64,000 nucleotides of DNA. Source: Micromonospora cathayae. GTDB lineage: Bacteria > Actinomycetota > Actinomycetes > Mycobacteriales > Micromonosporaceae. Below the pieces are notes generated by a model. That model did not search any database, was not told the DNA's origin, and worked only from the letters and a program-made list of their open reading frames with translations. The DNA lies in contig NZ_CP118615.1 in NCBI RefSeq assembly GCF_028993575.1, positions 2,666,001 to 2,730,000 on the forward strand. Direction: 5' to 3'. The translations under genes were made by a program, and so were the position numbers. Of this stretch, positions 1 through 8,641 are shown in pieces. Each line of letters opens with the position of its first letter. The first letter of the stretch is position 1.

Positions 1-1833
1 GCCGGCCCAGAGCAGTTCGTGCGCCCGGCGGTAGTGCCCGCCCAGGGTGCTGTCCTCGGTCAGCCCACCGGCCGTCGCGGCAGCCTGGTACGCGTTCAGC
101 AGCCCCTGTAACCGCCGGTGCTCCCCGAGGCCGCGGTCCAGTTCCCGGTTCACCTGCTCGACGCGTCGCAGCGCCCGGTCGGCGGCGCGTTCGAAGGCGG
201 TGAGCCGGGCCAGCAGCGCGCCGGTGTCCGCGCCGGCGGTGGTGGCGGCCCGCAGCCGGGTGAAGCCGATCCGCAGGCTGGTCGCCTCGGCGGGTACCGC
301 CGGCACGCCGGCCACCCGCGCGGCGGCCGTCTGGTGGCGTCGCCGGGTCCGGGTCTCGGCCGACCGCAGGCTGCTGATCCGCCGGTCCAGCAGCCCCAGC
401 CGGGACTGCACCGCCGGTTGCCGGAAGCCCAGCAGGACCCGCAGGTCCCGGTGGGCCGCCCGGTCGACGATCGGCCCGACCACCGTGTCGAGCAGCGCCG
501 CCGGGTCGGTGGCCGCGTCGATGTTGTCGATCAGCAGGGAGCGGGGCGACGCCTCGCCGAGCCGGGCACCGTGGTCCGGTACGACCGGACCGGCCGGCGG
601 TTCCGGCCCGGCCGTACCGGACGACGGACCGGCCAGGTCCAGGATGCGTCGGGCCACGTCGGGGGCGCTGCGACCGGCGGCGTCCACCGCCAGGTCGACG
701 CCGAACGGTGGTACGGCCGGCTCCGTCAGGTCGACCGCCCCGGCGGCGACGCACCCCCGATCCGTCCCGGGACCGCCGGTCGGGTCGGGACCGCCAGTCG
801 GGTCGGTCGGGTCGGCGGCGTCGGCTGGCCCGGCCGGGTCGGCGGTGCCTTGCGGCCCGGCCGGGCGGGGGGTGCGCTCCGGCCCGGTCGGGTCGGCGGT
901 GCCCTGCGGCCCGGTTGGGCGGGGGGTGCCGGCTGCGCCGGTGGGGTCTGCCGGGTCCGGTGCCCCGGACCCGGCCGCGGTGCCGGTCGGGTGGTCGGTG
1001 GGCGGTGCGACGAGTTGCCGGTCGGCGGAGCGGATGACCCTTCGGATCGCCGCCGAGGTGGTCGACCCGGCGTGGCCGGTGACGATCACCAGGACGTTCT
1101 GCGCGGAGCGGCGGGCGAAGAAGTCCGCCAACAGCCGGTCGATGTCGAGCCGGTCGATGTCGAGTCGGTCGGGCGGTCGCCGGACCGGCTCGTCCACCAC
1201 CCAGGCCGCGACCGCCGGCACGTGCCGCACGATCGTGGGCACCGGCACCATGTACGACCGGCCGGCGGCGGGGTCGGAATGGTAGGACACCACCATGCCG
1301 ACCACGTGTCCGGTCCCGGCGTCGACCACGGCCGCGCCGCTGAACCCGCCACGCACCCAGTTGCCCGGGTCGACCAGGTCCAGTTGGATCTGCTCGGACC
1401 CCGGTCCGGTCTGTCCGGCGAGGACGGCCCGGACGGTCTCCCCGTGCACGAACCCGGCCGGGAACCCGTACGCGTAGACCGGTCGTCGCCAGTCGTCGCC
1501 CAGCCGGACCAGCCGGGCGCCGGTCGTCTCCGGTACCGGGCCGGCGAGTTCCAGCAGGGCGACGTCGCCCTGGCCGTGTGCGTCGACCGGCGCCCAACCG
1601 TCGACGGCCACCTGGGCCGGCACCGACGGCGTTCCGGGCCGCCGGACCAGGTCGATCATGACCTTGGTCTCCGGTACGGGCGGGTCCGCCCCGGCCCGGC
1701 CGGCGGCCGGGTCGACGACGTGGGCGCAGGTGAGGACGTGCCGGTCGCCGAGCAGGGTGCCGCTGCCCAGGATCATCCCGTCGCCGCGGCGTACGCGGAC
1801 CGGCCATGGCTGATGGCCATGGATGTCACTCAC
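1..1833 (-). CDS. Trypsin-like serine protease fused to a degenerate NTPase domain (partial, runs off the left edge)
   Basis: The N-terminal ~200 residues are a chymotrypsin-fold protease. The triad is visible as His38 in LTCAHVV, Asp90 in DVALLEL and Ser165 in GGFSGAA. There is no signal peptide, so it is probably cytoplasmic. Next comes a stretch like a STAND/AAA P-loop, GHAGSTTS, in which the Walker A lysine is missing, then ~90 residues of Pro/Gly/Thr/Asp-rich repeats (DNA about 750-960), a Walker B-like LLIDNIDAA, and a charged helical region up to the window edge. Trypsin-STAND fusions are known in bacterial signalling and defence; the role here is unknown. It is the last visible gene of a minus-strand operon, 78 bp after the membrane protein gene. 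The GTG start abuts a GGAGG, so the exact start is uncertain. Confidence 0.8.
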   Translation of the reverse strand, partial: MSDIHGHQPWPVRVRRGDGMILGSGTLLGDRHVLTCAHVVDPAAGRAGADPPVPETKVMIDLVRRPGTPSVPAQVAVDGWAPVDAHGQGDVALLELAGPVPETTGARLVRLGDDWRRPVYAYGFPAGFVHGETVRAVLAGQTGPGSEQIQLDLVDPGNWVRGGFSGAAVVDAGTGHVVGMVVSYHSDPAAGRSYMVPVPTIVRHVPAVAAWVVDEPVRRPPDRLDIDRLDIDRLLADFFARRSAQNVLVIVTGHAGSTTSAAIRRVIRSADRQLVAPPTDHPTGTAAGSGAPDPADPTGAAGTPRPTGPQGTADPTGPERTPRPAGPQGTADPAGPADAADPTDPTGGPDPTGGPGTDRGCVAAGAVDLTEPAVPPFGVDLAVDAAGRSAPDVARRILDLAGPSSGTAGPEPPAGPVVPDHGARLGEASPRSLLIDNIDAATDPAALLDTVVGPIVDRAAHRDLRVLLGFRQPAVQSRLGLLDRRISSLRSAETRTRRRHQTAAARVAGVPAVPAEATSLRIGFTRLRAATTAGADTGALLARLTAFERAADRALRRVEQVNRELDRGLGEHRRLQGLLNAYQAAATAGGLTEDSTLGGHYRRAHELLWAG

Positions 1834-1911
1834 CCTCCGAAACTAGGTGAACATCAATCACCGGCGATCGGGAATGTAAAGGATGTGACTGACGGGAGAT
1901 CTGCCGGTGGG

Positions 1912-2997
1912 TCAGGAACCGGTGGCCGGGCGGCCGGTGCAGGGCTGGTCCGGCGCGGTGACCGGCCGGCGCGGCATCATCCAGTCGAGCGTGGTCTCCT
2001 CCACCGGCCAGCCGTGCACCGTCACCCGGCTGAACGGCACCCGCGCGGCCTCCGGGCAGAGCGTCTGCGTCCGGACCAGGCCGTTGGGCAGGAACCGGAC
2101 CACCCCACCGGCATCGAGGACGATCGTCGAGGTGTCGGTCACGGTGATCAACTGTCCGAGCACCACCCCGGTCGGCGTCCGGTCGCCGGCGGTGGGCGCG
2201 ACCTCCACCGCCGTGGTGGGCAGCACCGGCACCCGCAGGAACACCGCCCCCATCACCAGCGGCAGCACCGCCGCCACCGCGTACGCCAGGGTGTGCGTCA
2301 GGGCCGGCGCGATCCACCGGGGCAGCGGCCCGGTGAGCACGGTGGCCGCGGCCGGCGGCACGGCCAGCAGCGCCACCGTGCTCCACTCGCCGGACCGTAC
2401 CGCCGCCCAGATCGCCGGGGCGAGCACCGCGTACGCCAGCACGGCCGCCGCCACCGGCAGCGCCGACCCGACCAGCAGGATCCGGGTGGGCTGGTCCGGT
2501 CGCAGGTACCGGGTCCGCAGCGCGAGCAGCCAGAGGGCGAGCATCAGCAGCGTGGGCAGGAAGCGCAGCTGCCAGGTCAACGCGGCCAGCGCCACCGCCG
2601 CGGTGAGCACCCAGCCGGGGGTGCGGGCGGTACCGGAGGCCAGCAGGGACCGTTCCGGGTCGAACCGGTCCGGCGCGCTCAACCGCAGCAGCCGGCCGAG
2701 CACCCCGACCACCAGCACGGCCAGCGGTGCCGCCCAGACCAGCGCGATGAGCAGCGCGCTGAGCAGGCCGAGCGGGCTGACGTACTGCACCAGCAGCAGC
2801 ATCGTCGACATGTCCTGCCGGCTGAGCTGCCACAGCCGCAGCACCAGCAGCAGGACGGGGAACGCCGGCAGCAGGGTCAGCAGCCACTGTTGCGCCTGGC
2901 GCGCCCCCACCATCCGACGCGGACGGACACCCGTGGCGGGGCCGGTGGTGATCCGGGGTGACCCGGTGGCGGTAGCGCGAACCTCTCCCACGGCCAC
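1912..2997 (-). CDS. Multi-pass membrane protein of unknown function
   Basis: A 361-residue protein with about seven hydrophobic segments between residues ~30 and 260 (for example MSTMLLLVQYVSPLGLLSAL), followed by a C-terminal ~100-residue soluble part containing VRFLPNGLVRTQTLCPEAA. I chose the GTG at 2997 because GGAGG lies 7 nt upstream; this makes the gene overlap the preceding solute-binding gene by about 120 bp. An internal ATG at 2913 is the alternative and removes most of the overlap. It sits between a membrane-anchored amino-acid-type binding protein and a cytoplasmic protease/NTPase, so it could pass a ligand signal across the membrane. That role is inferred from position only; no family was recognised. 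Confidence 0.75.
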   Translation of the reverse strand: MAVGEVRATATGSPRITTGPATGVRPRRMVGARQAQQWLLTLLPAFPVLLLVLRLWQLSRQDMSTMLLLVQYVSPLGLLSALLIALVWAAPLAVLVVGVLGRLLRLSAPDRFDPERSLLASGTARTPGWVLTAAVALAALTWQLRFLPTLLMLALWLLALRTRYLRPDQPTRILLVGSALPVAAAVLAYAVLAPAIWAAVRSGEWSTVALLAVPPAAATVLTGPLPRWIAPALTHTLAYAVAAVLPLVMGAVFLRVPVLPTTAVEVAPTAGDRTPTGVVLGQLITVTDTSTIVLDAGGVVRFLPNGLVRTQTLCPEAARVPFSRVTVHGWPVEETTLDWMMPRRPVTAPDQPCTGRPATGS

Positions 2998-4004
2998 TGC
3001 CGTACCTCCACCTTCCTCGGCTCCGGTTGCTGCTCCTCGGCCACCGGCTGGGGGAGGTTGTACTCCTGCTGCCAGCGGAGGTTGGCGTCGTACGCGGTCT
3101 CCCAGCTCCGGTCCTTGGGGTCCGTGGCCGAGGCGTGCAGCGCCAGGTCCACCAGGTCGCGCAGGTCCCGGTTGGCCGCGTTGACCCCCCACTTCTCCTG
3201 TGGGGAGGAGCCGATGTCCCAGTGCCGCAGCGGCTTGGCGTTGCGCAACGTGGCCGGGAACGGGTTGTCGCCCCGGCCGCCGGTGACGAAACCGGCCAGG
3301 ATCGCCGCGTCGGTGGTGACCGCGTCCACCTTGCCGTCGTACAGCTCCTGGACGCACTCGCTGATCCGGTTCCGACCGATCGGCCGCGCGCCGGCCTCCC
3401 GCAGCCGGGCCTGCGAGGTCGACGTGGTCAGCGTGCACACCCGCTGGTCACGCAGGTCTTCCAGGCTGCTCACCGGGCCGTTCTCGGTGGCCAGGGTGAT
3501 CACCGACTGCTCGGTGTGCAGGTACGGCGCGGAGAAGATCGCGCCCTCCTTCTCCCGTTCCTCGGTGATGCTGTAGGAGGCGATCACCAGGTCGACGGCG
3601 ACGAACCGGTTGTTGTGGAAGGCCTGCCGGCGGGCCCGGTCCTCGCTCTCGATCGGCAGCAGCACCACCTGGCTGCGGGCGAATCCCAGGTAGCCGGCGA
3701 TCAGGTAGGCGACGTCGATGTCGAAGCCCCGCCAGCCGCCGCCCTGGAGGGACTGGGCGATGCCGGGCTGGTCGTCCTTGACCCCGATGAGCAGCTCACG
3801 TTTGCCCTTCAGGCCGGCCCGTTCCAGTAGCTGCTCCCGGGTGGGTGGGCCGAGGCCCAGCACGATCGGCACCAGGGCCACCGCCAGTACGCTCAGCACG
3901 ACCGCCAGCGCCACCAACCGGACCTGACGCGAGCGTGGGGTACGCGCCGGTGTCGGATCCGGGCCGGCCGGATCCGCCCGGCCGGGTCCACTCTCCTGAC
4001 TCAC
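2877..4004 (-). CDS. Membrane-anchored family 3 (amino-acid type) extracellular solute-binding protein
   Basis: A 375-residue protein: a short cytoplasmic N-terminus, one transmembrane anchor (about residues 30-55) with no lipobox cysteine, then a periplasmic-binding-protein type 2 domain. Recognisable family features are ELLIGVKDDQPGIAQ, the GFDIDVAYLIA segment and the domain-closing SITEEREKEGAIFSAPY. The GTG start at 4004 has GGGAGG about 7 nt upstream. No ABC permease or ATPase is beside it. Instead a membrane protein and a protease/NTPase follow, which recalls the mycobacterial GlnH-GlnX-PknG amino-acid-sensing module rather than a transporter. That comparison is inference. The last ~40 residues are Pro/Arg-rich and overlap the next gene, so they may be poorly conserved. 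Confidence 0.85.
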   Translation of the reverse strand: MSQESGPGRADPAGPDPTPARTPRSRQVRLVALAVVLSVLAVALVPIVLGLGPPTREQLLERAGLKGKRELLIGVKDDQPGIAQSLQGGGWRGFDIDVAYLIAGYLGFARSQVVLLPIESEDRARRQAFHNNRFVAVDLVIASYSITEEREKEGAIFSAPYLHTEQSVITLATENGPVSSLEDLRDQRVCTLTTSTSQARLREAGARPIGRNRISECVQELYDGKVDAVTTDAAILAGFVTGGRGDNPFPATLRNAKPLRHWDIGSSPQEKWGVNAANRDLRDLVDLALHASATDPKDRSWETAYDANLRWQQEYNLPQPVAEEQQPEPRKVEVRQWPWERFALPPPGHPGSPPAPPRVSVRVGWWGRARRNSGC

Positions 4005-4388
4005 CCTGATCCTCCCCGCTGCCGCACCCGGTGACCGGCCCTCCATTGTGGGGTTGGCGGCCCGGACGCGGGTACCCGGCCCGCCGGACGGTCGAGGTGG
4101 AGTCGAGGGGGACCCGCCGGACGGTCCAGGTGGAACAGGGCGGCCCGGACACGAGCGCGCGGCGCCGTCGCGACCCCCGGGGAGTCGTCACGTCGCCGCG
4201 CTCTGGCCGTCTCCCGTCGTCGCAGCCTGCGGCGGTACGCCAACGGGGACCTGGCTCGACCGGTCGTGCTCGGCCGGTACGACATGCATGATGCCCGCTT
4301 CCGACGGACCCAAACCTCGCCGCTGTGGAAAAGCCCACCCGGGCCCGGTTGCGGCGTGACCCGGGCCGGTTCCGGGTATGAGCGCGGC
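4005..4388. other. Intergenic region with a short direct repeat
   Basis: A 384-bp gap between the divergent solute-binding operon and the cupin gene. It holds two copies of a ~20-bp repeat beginning CCGCCGGACGGTC and continuing AGGTGGA (about 4081-4101 and 4116-4135). It must contain the promoters of both flanking transcripts, but I could not pick out convincing -35/-10 pairs. No supportable gene is seen. Confidence 0.5.
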
Positions 4389-4781
4389 ATGGAGCACTAC
4401 ACGATCGCCACCGTCGCCGAGCAGAGCCCCGACTTCCGGCGGGTGCTGTGGACCGGCAAGCAGACCCAGCTCGTGATCATGACCATCCCGGCGGGTGGGG
4501 AGATCGGCGAGGAGGTGCACGAGGACATCGACCAGATCCTGACCTTCGTCAGCGGCACCGGCGAGGCCCGGGTGGCCGGCGAGAAGAAGGCCGTCGCCCA
4601 GGGCGACCTGGTGGTCGTACCGGCCGGCACCAAGCACAACTTCGTCAACACCGGGCCGAACCCGCTGGTCCTGTACACCGTCTACGGCCCGCCGGAGCAC
4701 GCCGACCAGGCCGTACACCGGACCAAGGAGGAGGCCGACGCGATGGAGGCGGCCGGCAGGGACGAGCCTCCCGCGTCCTGA
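4389..4781 (+). CDS. Small cupin-domain protein
   Basis: A 130-residue single-domain cupin. The first cupin motif is EEVHEDIDQILTFVSGTGEA (His and Glu metal ligands) and the second is the segment PAGTKHNFVNTG (His ligand). The ATG at 4389 was chosen because homology-like sequence begins at MEHYTIATV. Single-domain cupins of this size include mannose-6-phosphate-isomerase-like and dioxygenase-like proteins; the substrate cannot be read from the sequence. The C-terminal ~25 residues are charged and Glu/Ala-rich. The GH15 gene follows on the same strand 65 bp later. Confidence 0.85.
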   Translation: MEHYTIATVAEQSPDFRRVLWTGKQTQLVIMTIPAGGEIGEEVHEDIDQILTFVSGTGEARVAGEKKAVAQGDLVVVPAGTKHNFVNTGPNPLVLYTVYGPPEHADQAVHRTKEEADAMEAAGRDEPPAS

Positions 4782-4846
4782 TCCCCACCCGGCGGCCGGG
4801 GCGCCCCGGCGGGCCTGAAACCCGGGGATCGGGGTACGCCGGCCAG

Positions 4847-6628
4847 GTGGACCGGCCGGCGATCTCCGACTACGGCTTTCTCTCCGACTGCCGCTCCGGC
4901 GCGCTGGTGGGCCGGGACGGCTCGGTCGACTGGTGGTGCCCGGACCGGTTCGACGCGCCGGCCGTCCTCGGTCGGCTCCTCGACGCACGTGCCGGGCACT
5001 GGCGACTCGGCCCGACGGCACCGGGGCGGGTGGAGCGGGAGTACCTGCCGGACACGCTGGTGCTGCGTACCGTGCACCACACGGCGGCCGGCAGCGTCGC
5101 GGTGACCGACGCGTTGGCCGCCGAACCGGGCGCGCGCGCCCACGAGCTGGGCCTGAACTCCCCGGCCGTGCTGGTGCGGGTGGTCGAGGGGCTGACCGGA
5201 CGGGTCCCGATGTGCCTCGACTTCGCCCCCCGCCCCGAGTACGGGCTGCTCACGCCGTACCTGCGGGAGTTGCCCGACGGCGGGGTCCGGGCCGAGGCCG
5301 GGCCGGTCGCCCTGGTGCTGCGTGGCGGGGTGCCGCTGCGCGCCGACGGCCACCGGGTCAGCGCCGGGTTCGCGGTCACCGCCGGCCAGCGCCTCGGGTT
5401 CGACCTGGCGTACGCCCCGGCGTACGGCGGGGTGCCGGCCCGGTTGGACCCGGTCGCTGCGCTCGCCGACACCGTGGCGGCCTGGCAGGCGTTCCGGGAG
5501 ACGCACCGCTACCACGGCCGGTACGCCGGCCAGGTCCGGCACAGCGCCACCGTGCTCCAGGGCCTGACGTACGCCCGCAGCGGTGCGGTGGCCGCCGCCC
5601 TCACCACCTCCCTGCCGGAGCGGCTCGGCGGGGACCGCAACTACGACTACCGCTACTCCTGGCTGCGCGACTTCGCGATGACCCTGCACGCGCTCTGGGT
5701 GGCGGCCTGCCCGGACGAGGCGTCCCGGCTGTTCGCCTGGGCGGCCCGGTCGATCGGCCGGCTCGGCGACGCGCCGGTGCCGATCCTCTTCGGCCTGGAG
5801 GGCGAGCGTGACCTGGCCGAACACGACTGTGTCCAGTTGCGCGGGTACGCCGGCAGCCGCCCGGTGCGGATCGGCAACGACGCCTGGCGGCAGCGCCAGT
5901 TGGACGTCTCCGGCGAGGTGGTGTCGGCGGTCTGGCGGCTGCGCGACTACCTCGGGGAGCCGCTCGACGAGGAGCTGCGGGAGATGGTGGTCGGGTTGAC
6001 CGAGCAGGTGGCCGCGACCTGGCGGCTGCCCGACCGGGGCATGTGGGAGGCCCGCGACGACGAGCGGCACTACCTCACCTCCAAGGCCCTCTGCTGGGTG
6101 ACCATGGACCTCGCGGTGAAGCTGGCTCCGCGCCTCGGCGGTGGGGTCGACCTGCCCAGGTGGACGGCGGTCCGGGACGAGATCCGGGCGACCGTGCTGG
6201 AGCGGGGCTGGAACGAGCGGGTCGGCGCGTACACCGGCGCGTTCGGCTCCGACGAGCTGGACGCCTCGGTGCTCTTCCTGCCGGTGGTGCGGTTCCTGCC
6301 GGCCACCGACCCCCGGATGCGGGCCACCATCGCGGCGGTGGAACGGGAACTCGGCACCCCGGACGGCCTGGTACGCCGTTGGGCCACCGACCCGGGTGGC
6401 TTCCTGCTCTGCTCGTTCTGGCTGGTGGAGTGCCTGGTGATGGCGGGCGAGCCGGCCCGCGCGGAGGCGATCTTCGAGCGGGTGCTCGGGTACGCCAACG
6501 ATGTCGGGCTGCTCGCCGAGCAGGTCGATCCGACCACCGGTGCGCCGTTGGGCAACTTTCCGCAGGCGCTGTCCCACATCGGGCTGATCAACGCCGCCTG
6601 GCGGTTGACCGACCCGACCGGCGGCTGA
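4847..6628 (+). CDS. Glycoside hydrolase family 15 protein (glucoamylase/trehalase type)
   Basis: A 593-residue cytosolic protein with the two-part GH15 architecture. The N-terminal beta-domain starts with ISDYGFLSDCRSGALVGRDG and holds the hallmark DGSVDWWCPDRFD. The C-terminal (alpha/alpha)6 barrel contains GGDRNYDYRYSWLRDF, LDVSGEVVSAVW with the likely general acid Glu, and LLAEQVDPTTGAPLGNFPQA with the likely catalytic base. Actinobacterial members of this clade hydrolyse trehalose or alpha-glucans; I cannot tell which. No signal peptide is seen, so an intracellular storage-sugar substrate is likely. The GTG at 4847 matches the conserved N-terminus; upstream codons in the same frame have no family resemblance. 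Confidence 0.9.
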   Translation: MDRPAISDYGFLSDCRSGALVGRDGSVDWWCPDRFDAPAVLGRLLDARAGHWRLGPTAPGRVEREYLPDTLVLRTVHHTAAGSVAVTDALAAEPGARAHELGLNSPAVLVRVVEGLTGRVPMCLDFAPRPEYGLLTPYLRELPDGGVRAEAGPVALVLRGGVPLRADGHRVSAGFAVTAGQRLGFDLAYAPAYGGVPARLDPVAALADTVAAWQAFRETHRYHGRYAGQVRHSATVLQGLTYARSGAVAAALTTSLPERLGGDRNYDYRYSWLRDFAMTLHALWVAACPDEASRLFAWAARSIGRLGDAPVPILFGLEGERDLAEHDCVQLRGYAGSRPVRIGNDAWRQRQLDVSGEVVSAVWRLRDYLGEPLDEELREMVVGLTEQVAATWRLPDRGMWEARDDERHYLTSKALCWVTMDLAVKLAPRLGGGVDLPRWTAVRDEIRATVLERGWNERVGAYTGAFGSDELDASVLFLPVVRFLPATDPRMRATIAAVERELGTPDGLVRRWATDPGGFLLCSFWLVECLVMAGEPARAEAIFERVLGYANDVGLLAEQVDPTTGAPLGNFPQALSHIGLINAAWRLTDPTGG

Positions 6629-6688
6629 CCGGTCCGGGACCGCGCTCACCGGACGGCCCGGCAACAGGACCGCGGGGCCCGACCCCGG

Positions 6689-7747
6689 TCAGCCGGCGTC
6701 GACGCTGCGCCAGTGTGGACTGCGCCGGCCCGGCTCGTACGCCGCGTCCAGCCGCTTCGCCACCACGCCGGGCAGGCCCTGGGCGCGGGCGGTCGCCAGG
6801 GTCTCGTCGCCCGCGCCCGGGAACCAGGGCGTGGTCTGCCAGTGCGGGCCGCCCAGGGCCAGCCCGTCCAGCAGCTCCCGGCGACCCGCGTACGGCACGC
6901 TCAGGCTGGCCACGCCGTCCAGCCAGAGCAGGTCGAAGACGAGGTACTGGCCGGTCGGGTCGGCCCGGCCACCGGAACGCGGCCGGGGCGGCCGGACCCG
7001 CCCGGCGGCGTCGATGTCGACCAGTACCCCGTCCAGCACCGCCTCGGTCGGGGCCAGCGCCTCGGCCATGCCCCGCAGCCACGGGTACGTCCCGGTGACG
7101 TCCCGCGCCCCGTCGGCGGCGACCAGTCGCAGCCGCCCACCGGAGACGTACGCCACCGCGCGGACCCCGTCCCAGCGCAGCTCGTATCCCCAGGCGGCCC
7201 GGTCGGCCGGCAACCGGGCGGCGGCGGTCGGCCGCATCGGGTCGAGCGTGTCCGGCATGCTGGTCCAGCCGGGCGGGGCCGGGTCGGTGCGCCGGACCAT
7301 CCAGTCCCGGTCACCCTTCCCGGTGGCGAACAGCGCGTACCGGCCGGTGGTGCGTTCTCCGTCGAGCACCACGATGACCTCGTCGTCGCGCCACTTCTCG
7401 CACCGGTAGGTGCCCCGGTCGTGGATGGTCATCCGGCCGCCGCCGTACTCGCCGGCCGGGATGTCGCCGGAGAAGTCCAGGTACTCGATCGGGTGGTCCT
7501 CGGTGTGTACGGCCAGGTGGTTGCGCCCCGGCTCGCGGGGCAGCCCGCGCGGCACCGCCCAGGAGACCAGCACCCCGTCGCGCTCCAGCCGCAGGTCCCA
7601 GTGCAGCGCACGGGCGTGGTGCTGCTGGATGACGAAACGGGCCTGCCCGTCGGGGCGGTTTCGCCGTCGGGGCGTCCGCTCCGGCACCGGCTCGGGGGTG
7701 CGCTCCGCGTCCCGCTTGCGCCGGTACTCCCGCAGCCGATCCGTCAT
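6689..7747 (-). CDS. LigD-type 3'-phosphoesterase domain fused to a catalytically dead ATP-dependent ligase adenylation domain
   Basis: A 352-residue protein. Residues ~35-150 form a LigD phosphoesterase (PE) domain whose active-site set is complete: His43, His49, Asp51 and Arg53 in QHHARALHWDLRL, His85 in EDHP, and Tyr89. These line up with the catalytic residues known for Pseudomonas LigD. Residues ~165-350 resemble the nucleotidyltransferase domain of ATP-dependent ligases, but the AMP-accepting Lys of motif I is Arg191 (YELRWDGVRA), the motif III Glu is Val241 (LDGVLV), and the Glu of motif IV is Pro326 (LPGVVAK). It should therefore process 3' ends but not ligate. It is divergent from the aldo/keto reductase gene with a 72-bp gap. 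No polymerase domain is present. Confidence 0.88.
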   Translation of the reverse strand: MTDRLREYRRKRDAERTPEPVPERTPRRRNRPDGQARFVIQQHHARALHWDLRLERDGVLVSWAVPRGLPREPGRNHLAVHTEDHPIEYLDFSGDIPAGEYGGGRMTIHDRGTYRCEKWRDDEVIVVLDGERTTGRYALFATGKGDRDWMVRRTDPAPPGWTSMPDTLDPMRPTAAARLPADRAAWGYELRWDGVRAVAYVSGGRLRLVAADGARDVTGTYPWLRGMAEALAPTEAVLDGVLVDIDAAGRVRPPRPRSGGRADPTGQYLVFDLLWLDGVASLSVPYAGRRELLDGLALGGPHWQTTPWFPGAGDETLATARAQGLPGVVAKRLDAAYEPGRRSPHWRSVDAG

Positions 7748-7819
7748 GCCCACATTCTCCGCCCGAACCGGGTGCGCCCGCACGGGCATGAGGGCCCCCG
7801 AGGGGGGTACGGCAGGGGC

Positions 7820-8608
7820 ATGGACGACACCGACCAGCCCGACGTGGTGCTCTCCGGGGAGGTCCGGATGCCGCTGCTCGGCTTCGGCACCTGGCAGGCG
7901 ACCGGCCGGGCCGGGTACGACGCCGTGCTGGCCGCCCTGGACGCCGGCTACCGGCACCTGGACACCGCCACCATGTACGGCAACGAGCAGGAGGTCGGGC
8001 GGGCGGTCCGGGACAGCGGGCTGCGGCGGGAGGACGTCTTCGTCACCACCAAGATCCCGGCCCGTGAGGCGGGCCGGGAACGGCAGGTGCTGGAGGCGAG
8101 CCTGGCCGCGCTCGACACCGACCACGTGGACCTGTGGCTGATCCACTCGCCGCCCCGCTCTCCGGCCGAGAGCACCGCGATGTGGCGGGAACTGCTGGCG
8201 GTACGGGACGAGGGCCTGGCCCGCGCGGTGGGGGTGAGCAACTACTCGACGCCGCAGCTCGACGAGTTGATCCAGGCCACCGCCGAGGCGCCGGTGGTCA
8301 ACCAGATCCGGTGGGGGCCGGCACTGTACGACGCCGGGCGGCTGGCCGAGCACCGGGAACGCGGCATCGTGCTGGAGGGCTACAGCCCGTTCAAGTCCAC
8401 CGACCTGGGTGATCCGGTGCTGGCCCGGATCGCCGCCGCGCACGGCGTCACGCCCGCCCAGGTGGTGCTCCGCTGGCACGTCGAGCACGGCATCCCGGTG
8501 ATCCCCAAGTCGGTGACCCCCGACCGGATCCGCGCCAACGCCGACATCTTCACCTTCTCCCTCACCCCGGACGAGGTCTCGGACGTGCAGGGCGGGGGCC
8601 CTTCCTGA
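7820..8608 (+). CDS. Aldo/keto reductase (AKR, diketogulonate reductase type)
   Basis: A 262-residue NADPH-dependent reductase of the (beta/alpha)8 AKR fold. It contains GFGTWQATG near the N-terminus and the tetrad as Asp and Tyr in DTATMYGNE, Lys in VTTKIP and His in LWLIHSP. The cofactor loop IPKSVTPDRIRANADIF is near the end. It acts on carbonyl substrates in the cytosol, with the physiological substrate unknown. The ATG at 7820 follows GGCAGGGG. The last codons and the stop lie inside the left arm and loop of the strong hairpin that ends the transcript. Confidence 0.93.
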   Translation: MDDTDQPDVVLSGEVRMPLLGFGTWQATGRAGYDAVLAALDAGYRHLDTATMYGNEQEVGRAVRDSGLRREDVFVTTKIPAREAGRERQVLEASLAALDTDHVDLWLIHSPPRSPAESTAMWRELLAVRDEGLARAVGVSNYSTPQLDELIQATAEAPVVNQIRWGPALYDAGRLAEHRERGIVLEGYSPFKSTDLGDPVLARIAAAHGVTPAQVVLRWHVEHGIPVIPKSVTPDRIRANADIFTFSLTPDEVSDVQGGGPS

Positions 8609-8630
8609 GTACGCCGGAAGGGCCCCCGCC
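8591..8630. terminator. Bidirectional terminator hairpin between convergent genes
   Basis: A perfect 15-bp stem (left arm GGCGGGGGCCCTTCC at 8591-8605, right arm GGAAGGGCCCCCGCC at 8616-8630) with a 10-nt loop holding the aldo/keto reductase stop codon. The convergent cellulase gene ends 12 bp further on. There is no U-tract on the plus strand, as is usual in GC-rich actinobacteria. Confidence 0.8.
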
Positions 8631-8641
8631 GGGCCGCGTCG

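Noticed and set aside
118..2961. A 947-codon open frame on the plus strand opposite the protease and membrane protein genes
   Set aside because: It is low-complexity (Arg/Gly/Pro/His-rich), crosses two gene boundaries, and results from the GC skew opposite real genes; the minus-strand frames show clear protease and membrane protein features.
4031..4359. Short open frames in the gap before the cupin gene
   Set aside because: Arg/Gly/Pro-rich composition, no ribosome sites, and they overlap the short direct repeat.
6689..7747. Annotation as an ATP-dependent DNA ligase
   Set aside because: The motif I lysine and two further catalytic residues are replaced, so ligation is not expected.
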